The position numbers were made by a program, and so were the translations under genes. This document shows positions 6,144 through 8,192 of a stretch of 8,192 nucleotides of DNA, one piece after another; positions within the stretch are counted from its first letter, which is position 1, and each line of letters starts with the position of its first letter. Location: NCBI GenBank assembly GCA_026708165.1, contig JAPOVO010000150.1, positions 1-8,192 on the forward strand, written 5' to 3'. The notes under the pieces are model-generated. The model did not search any database. It was not told the DNA's origin and saw nothing but the letters and a program-made list of their open reading frames with translations. The stretch comes from Chloroflexota bacterium (GTDB taxonomy: Bacteria > Chloroflexota > UBA11872 > VXNJ01).

Positions 6144-7184
6144 CTACGGGTAGAAGGCCTTCACGAGCGTCTTGACGACCTCGGGCATGCGAGGTCCAGG
6201 CACGGTGGAGCTGAAGGGCACGACGACGAATCGTTGATCTTTGACTGCCGAAATGGAGGCAAGCGACTCGCTCTCCAGCAGGATTTTCTCCTTATCCGCC
6301 GACGTGGACCAATCGGCCTCGATCAGCACAATGACTTCAGGGTTGCGTTCAACCACTTCTTCCCAGTTTACGGTCTTGTAGTTGCCGGGAAGATCGTTGA
6401 AGATGTTGTCCCCGCCGGCCTCCTCGATGACGAGGTTTACGGCACCGCAACATGCGGCCGTGAACGGCGCGTCATCGCCGCTGTCATACAGGAAGACCTT
6501 CGGCGCACTGGCCCCCGATCCGACCTGCGACTTGAGGTCGGCTAGTTCCGTCTTCCATTGCTCTACCAGCGCTTCAGCGCGGTCTGCGACGCCAAAGATC
6601 TTGCCGACGTTCAGAAAGTCCAGGTAAACCTGATCGAGCGTCAGCGCACGTTCTCGCGTGCTGCACGACCCGGTGCTCAAGTAGCTGTGTATTCCGAGTC
6701 GAAGCAACTCATCTCTGGGCGGCGAGTTTTCCGGACGCGTGAACGCGCTGGCGAATCCACCGAACAAGAAGTCGGGGTCAGCGCCCAACAGCACTTCCCT
6801 CGATGGATACTGCTCGGCAAGAACCTCTATCTGACCATAAGCCTCTTGATACTGAGGCAGGATCTCGTCGTCTATATATGCCGTCCCGACCATCGAGTCC
6901 TGCAATCCCAACGCGAGCATTACCTCGGTGGCGTGCTGGTTAAGCGTGACGGCGCGCTCGGGTGGAGCCGTATACGTGACTTCGTGGCCGCAGTTCGAGA
7001 TTCGCACCGGTTCGTACGCCGCCATCGCTGGAGCTTCCACCGCGGCGGGCTGTTGCGCGGCCGGGGCGGTGGTCGTCGCTTCCGTCTCGCCGCAGGCCGC
7101 AGCCGCTACCAGCGCAAGCGCGCCGATCGCCAGAGCGGCGACCCGTCGTTGGGCTACTTTCCAATTTCCCCATTTTCGAAACAA
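6144..7184 (-). CDS. Iron-type ABC transporter substrate-binding lipoprotein (FecB/BtuF-like)
   Basis: 346 residues from TTG 7184-7182, fixed by GGAGGA (7196-7191) 6 nt upstream. A basic N-terminus (R-K-W..., Q-R-R) and a hydrophobic run at 15-30 end in A-A-A-C31, a lipobox with Ala rather than Leu at -3. A Thr/Ala/Pro-rich tether (32-55) precedes the class III binding-protein fold: 'NCGHEVTYTAPPERAVTL' at 64-81, 'ATEVMLALGL' at 85-94, 'LLGADPDFLFGG' at 132-143, 'KVFLYDSGDD' at 229-238 and 'NWEEVVERNPEVIVL' at 273-287. E87 and E276 sit where such proteins salt-bridge to the permease. C65 and C174 probably form a disulfide; C245-C246 is a vicinal pair in the ligand-facing part of lobe 2. The role is to capture a chelated-iron, heme, corrinoid or related ligand outside the membrane. 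The 'NCG...NQHATE' style also resembles the predicted F420-0 transporter binding proteins. The promoter overlaps a Fur-like site. Confidence 0.9.
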   Translation of the reverse strand: MFRKWGNWKVAQRRVAALAIGALALVAAAACGETEATTTAPAAQQPAAVEAPAMAAYEPVRISNCGHEVTYTAPPERAVTLNQHATEVMLALGLQDSMVGTAYIDDEILPQYQEAYGQIEVLAEQYPSREVLLGADPDFLFGGFASAFTRPENSPPRDELLRLGIHSYLSTGSCSTRERALTLDQVYLDFLNVGKIFGVADRAEALVEQWKTELADLKSQVGSGASAPKVFLYDSGDDAPFTAACCGAVNLVIEEAGGDNIFNDLPGNYKTVNWEEVVERNPEVIVLIEADWSTSADKEKILLESESLASISAVKDQRFVVVPFSSTVPGPRMPEVVKTLVKAFYP

Positions 7185-7190
7185 AACTAC

Positions 7191-7196
7191 TCCTCC
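7191..7196 (-). promoter_or_regulatory. Ribosome binding site for the TTG start of the binding-protein gene
   Basis: GGAGGA on the minus strand, 6 nt before TTG 7184-7182. It is near the ideal sequence and is what makes the unusual TTG start convincing. Confidence 0.7.
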
Positions 7197-7219
7197 GATT
7201 GAAGCAAAAAAACCTTGTA

Positions 7220-7238
7220 GATAATAATGATTCGCATT
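7220..7238 (-). promoter_or_regulatory. Weaker Fur-like site over the importer promoter
   Basis: The 15-bp core 7222-7236 matches TGATAATNATTATCA at 11 of 14 specified positions. Hexamers GATAAT and AATGAT (7220-7231) are present; the right arm is degenerate. It covers the -10 box and part of the spacer of the predicted promoter, the expected place for repression. It is less symmetrical than the site at 3271-3289. Confidence 0.5.
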
Positions 7239-7249
7239 TTCGCCTGCAA
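7221..7249 (-). promoter_or_regulatory. Predicted sigma70-type promoter of the importer operon
   Basis: Minus strand: -35 TTGCAG (7249-7244), 17-bp spacer, -10 TATTAT (7226-7221). A transcript from here would have a leader of roughly 30 nt before TTG 7184 with the GGAGGA site well placed. Confidence 0.55.
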
Positions 7250-7313
7250 TGTCTTACGTGAATCAAACGCGTACTGTGTCTGACCCGCCACTTGCCAACA
7301 TCGCCCCATACTG

Positions 7314-7332
7314 CCAAGCTTCCACCAAGCTT
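7314..7332. repeat. Direct repeat of CCAAGCTT upstream of the SMP-30 gene
   Basis: CCAAGCTT occurs at 7314-7321 and again at 7325-7332, starts 11 bp apart, about one helical turn. Each contains the palindrome AAGCTT. It sits just before the GGGAGGG ribosome site, so it could be an operator for a local regulator or may be chance. Confidence 0.35.
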
Positions 7333-7350
7333 AAAATCGGGAGGGACGCT

Positions 7351-8192
7351 ATGCGAACGCTGGAAGCCGAACTAGTCCTTGACGTGCGCGCGGAAGTGGG
7401 CGAGGGGCCGCATTGGGACGCCGACTCCGGTCGGCTTCTTTGGATCGACATCATTCCCGGCGAAGTCCACTGGTTCGACCCCGAAACTGGGCAGGACTCG
7501 ATGGTAAACGTCGGACCTATGGTCGGCGCCGCCGTCCCCCGCGAGGGCGGAGGAGTTGTCCTCGCCGGTCCAGACGGCTTCGCGATGCTGGACGATGACA
7601 GCAACGTGACATCCATCGCCGATGTCGAGGCCGACGTTCCCGGCAATCGCATGAACGACGGAAAGTGCGACAGTCAGGGGCGGTTTTGGGCCGGCACCAT
7701 GGATCTGGAACTTGCCGAACCGGTCGGCGCTCTATACCGGCTCGGCGTCGATCGCTCCGTGGAGAAGATGGTCTCTGACGTAATCCTTTCCAATGGGCTG
7801 GGATGGAGTCCCGACGACACCCTGATGTACTACATCGACAGCATGAAGCGGTGCGTTGACGCCTTCGATTACGACGCCGCCGATGGTGTTGTCAGCAACC
7901 GCAGGACCGTCGCCCGGATACGCGACGACGAGTGGATTGCCGACGGAATGACCGTCGACTCCGAAGGCTATATCTGGGTTTGCGTTTACGGCTCCGGTCT
8001 CGTCCGCAGGTACGATCCGGAAGGCGGCACCGACCTTGAGGTCAGGCTCCCCGTAAGCAACGTGACCTCCTGCGCGTTCGGCGGTCCCGACCTCGGCGAC
8101 CTCTACATCACCACGGCGGCGTACATGATGTCCGAGGAAGAGCTTCGCGAGCAGCCTCAATCCGGCGGCATTTTCCGGGCGCGGACCGGCCA
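7351..8192 (+). CDS. SMP-30/gluconolactonase/regucalcin-family lactonase, 3'-partial
   Basis: The frame from ATG 7351 is open to the right edge (280 codons), with GGGAGGG (7339-7345) 5 nt upstream. These enzymes are six-bladed beta-propellers that hydrolyse sugar lactones such as gluconolactone or related aldonolactones using one divalent metal. The metal residues known in regucalcin are all present: E18 in 'GEGPHW', N148 in 'SNGLGWSPD' and D198 in 'ADGMTVD'. Substrate-site R100 and N102 lie in 'GNRMNDGKCDSQGRFWAGTM'. The C-terminal 'VTSCAFGGPDLGDLYITTA' and 'SGGIF' are family-typical, so probably only 10-20 residues are missing. It diverges from the importer operon across 166 bp. A sugar-acid catabolic cluster likely continues to the right, with no evident link to the iron genes. 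Confidence 0.92.
   Translation, partial: MRTLEAELVLDVRAEVGEGPHWDADSGRLLWIDIIPGEVHWFDPETGQDSMVNVGPMVGAAVPREGGGVVLAGPDGFAMLDDDSNVTSIADVEADVPGNRMNDGKCDSQGRFWAGTMDLELAEPVGALYRLGVDRSVEKMVSDVILSNGLGWSPDDTLMYYIDSMKRCVDAFDYDAADGVVSNRRTVARIRDDEWIADGMTVDSEGYIWVCVYGSGLVRRYDPEGGTDLEVRLPVSNVTSCAFGGPDLGDLYITTAAYMMSEEELREQPQSGGIFRARTG

Noticed and set aside
7332..7337. TAAAAT as a -10 box for the SMP-30 gene
   Set aside because: It would place the transcription start inside the Shine-Dalgarno sequence, and no -35 lies at the right distance.
7185..7350. A cobalamin riboswitch in front of the importer
   Set aside because: I looked for a long structured leader with a B12-box-like segment. The predicted leader is only about 30 nt and the Fur-like promoter explains the region better.
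7732..8160. A 142-codon minus-strand open frame at the right end
   Set aside because: It is antisense to the SMP-30 gene, whose catalytic residues are intact; the frame is open only because of GC-rich codon use.

Overview
The window is about 8.2 kb of moderately GC-rich bacterial DNA. Coding density is high, GTG and TTG starts are common, and Shine-Dalgarno sequences are clear at most genes. A phytanoyl-CoA-dioxygenase-like gene, an SMP-30 sugar lactonase and an iron-type ABC importer with a lipoprotein binding protein together resemble environmental Chloroflexota (SAR202-like) or a similar marine or soil heterotroph. This is a guess from gene content and protein style. No rRNA, tRNA, CRISPR array, transposase or phage gene was seen.

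Layout, left to right. (1) The 3' part of a large protein of unknown function (to 1439, +), possibly the outer tail of a membrane glycosyltransferase, enters from the left edge through a Pro-rich tandem repeat. (2) A LiaF-like four-helix membrane protein (1594-2262, +). (3) A phytanoyl-CoA-dioxygenase-like Fe(II)/2-oxoglutarate enzyme (2427-3182, -) with HxG in place of the usual HxD iron motif. (4) Divergent from it, a fusion of a CbiX/SirB-like chelatase domain and a thioredoxin-fold [2Fe-2S] ferredoxin (3380-4216, +). (5) A three-gene ABC importer on the minus strand: lipoprotein binding protein (7184-6144), FecCD permease (6062-5019) and FecE/BtuD-type ATPase (5022-4249). (6) Divergent from the importer, an SMP-30/gluconolactonase gene (7351 to the right edge, +) that lacks only its last residues.

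The middle of the window (about 2.4-7.25 kb) looks like one iron-responsive unit. A near-perfect 9-1-9 Fur-type palindrome lies midway between the divergent dioxygenase and chelatase-ferredoxin genes. A weaker Fur-like site overlaps a good sigma70-type promoter in front of the binding-protein gene. The inferred picture is uptake of an iron chelate or metallo-tetrapyrrole by the importer, with the chelatase-ferredoxin fusion handling the cargo in the cytoplasm. The fusion has lost both histidines that chelatases of this fold use for metal, so it may do something other than insert metal into sirohydrochlorin. That protein and its regulation are the most novel content here.

Two RNA-level elements stand out: a 13-bp GC hairpin between the binding-protein and permease genes, and a nested hairpin shared by the convergent ends of the chelatase-ferredoxin and ATPase genes.
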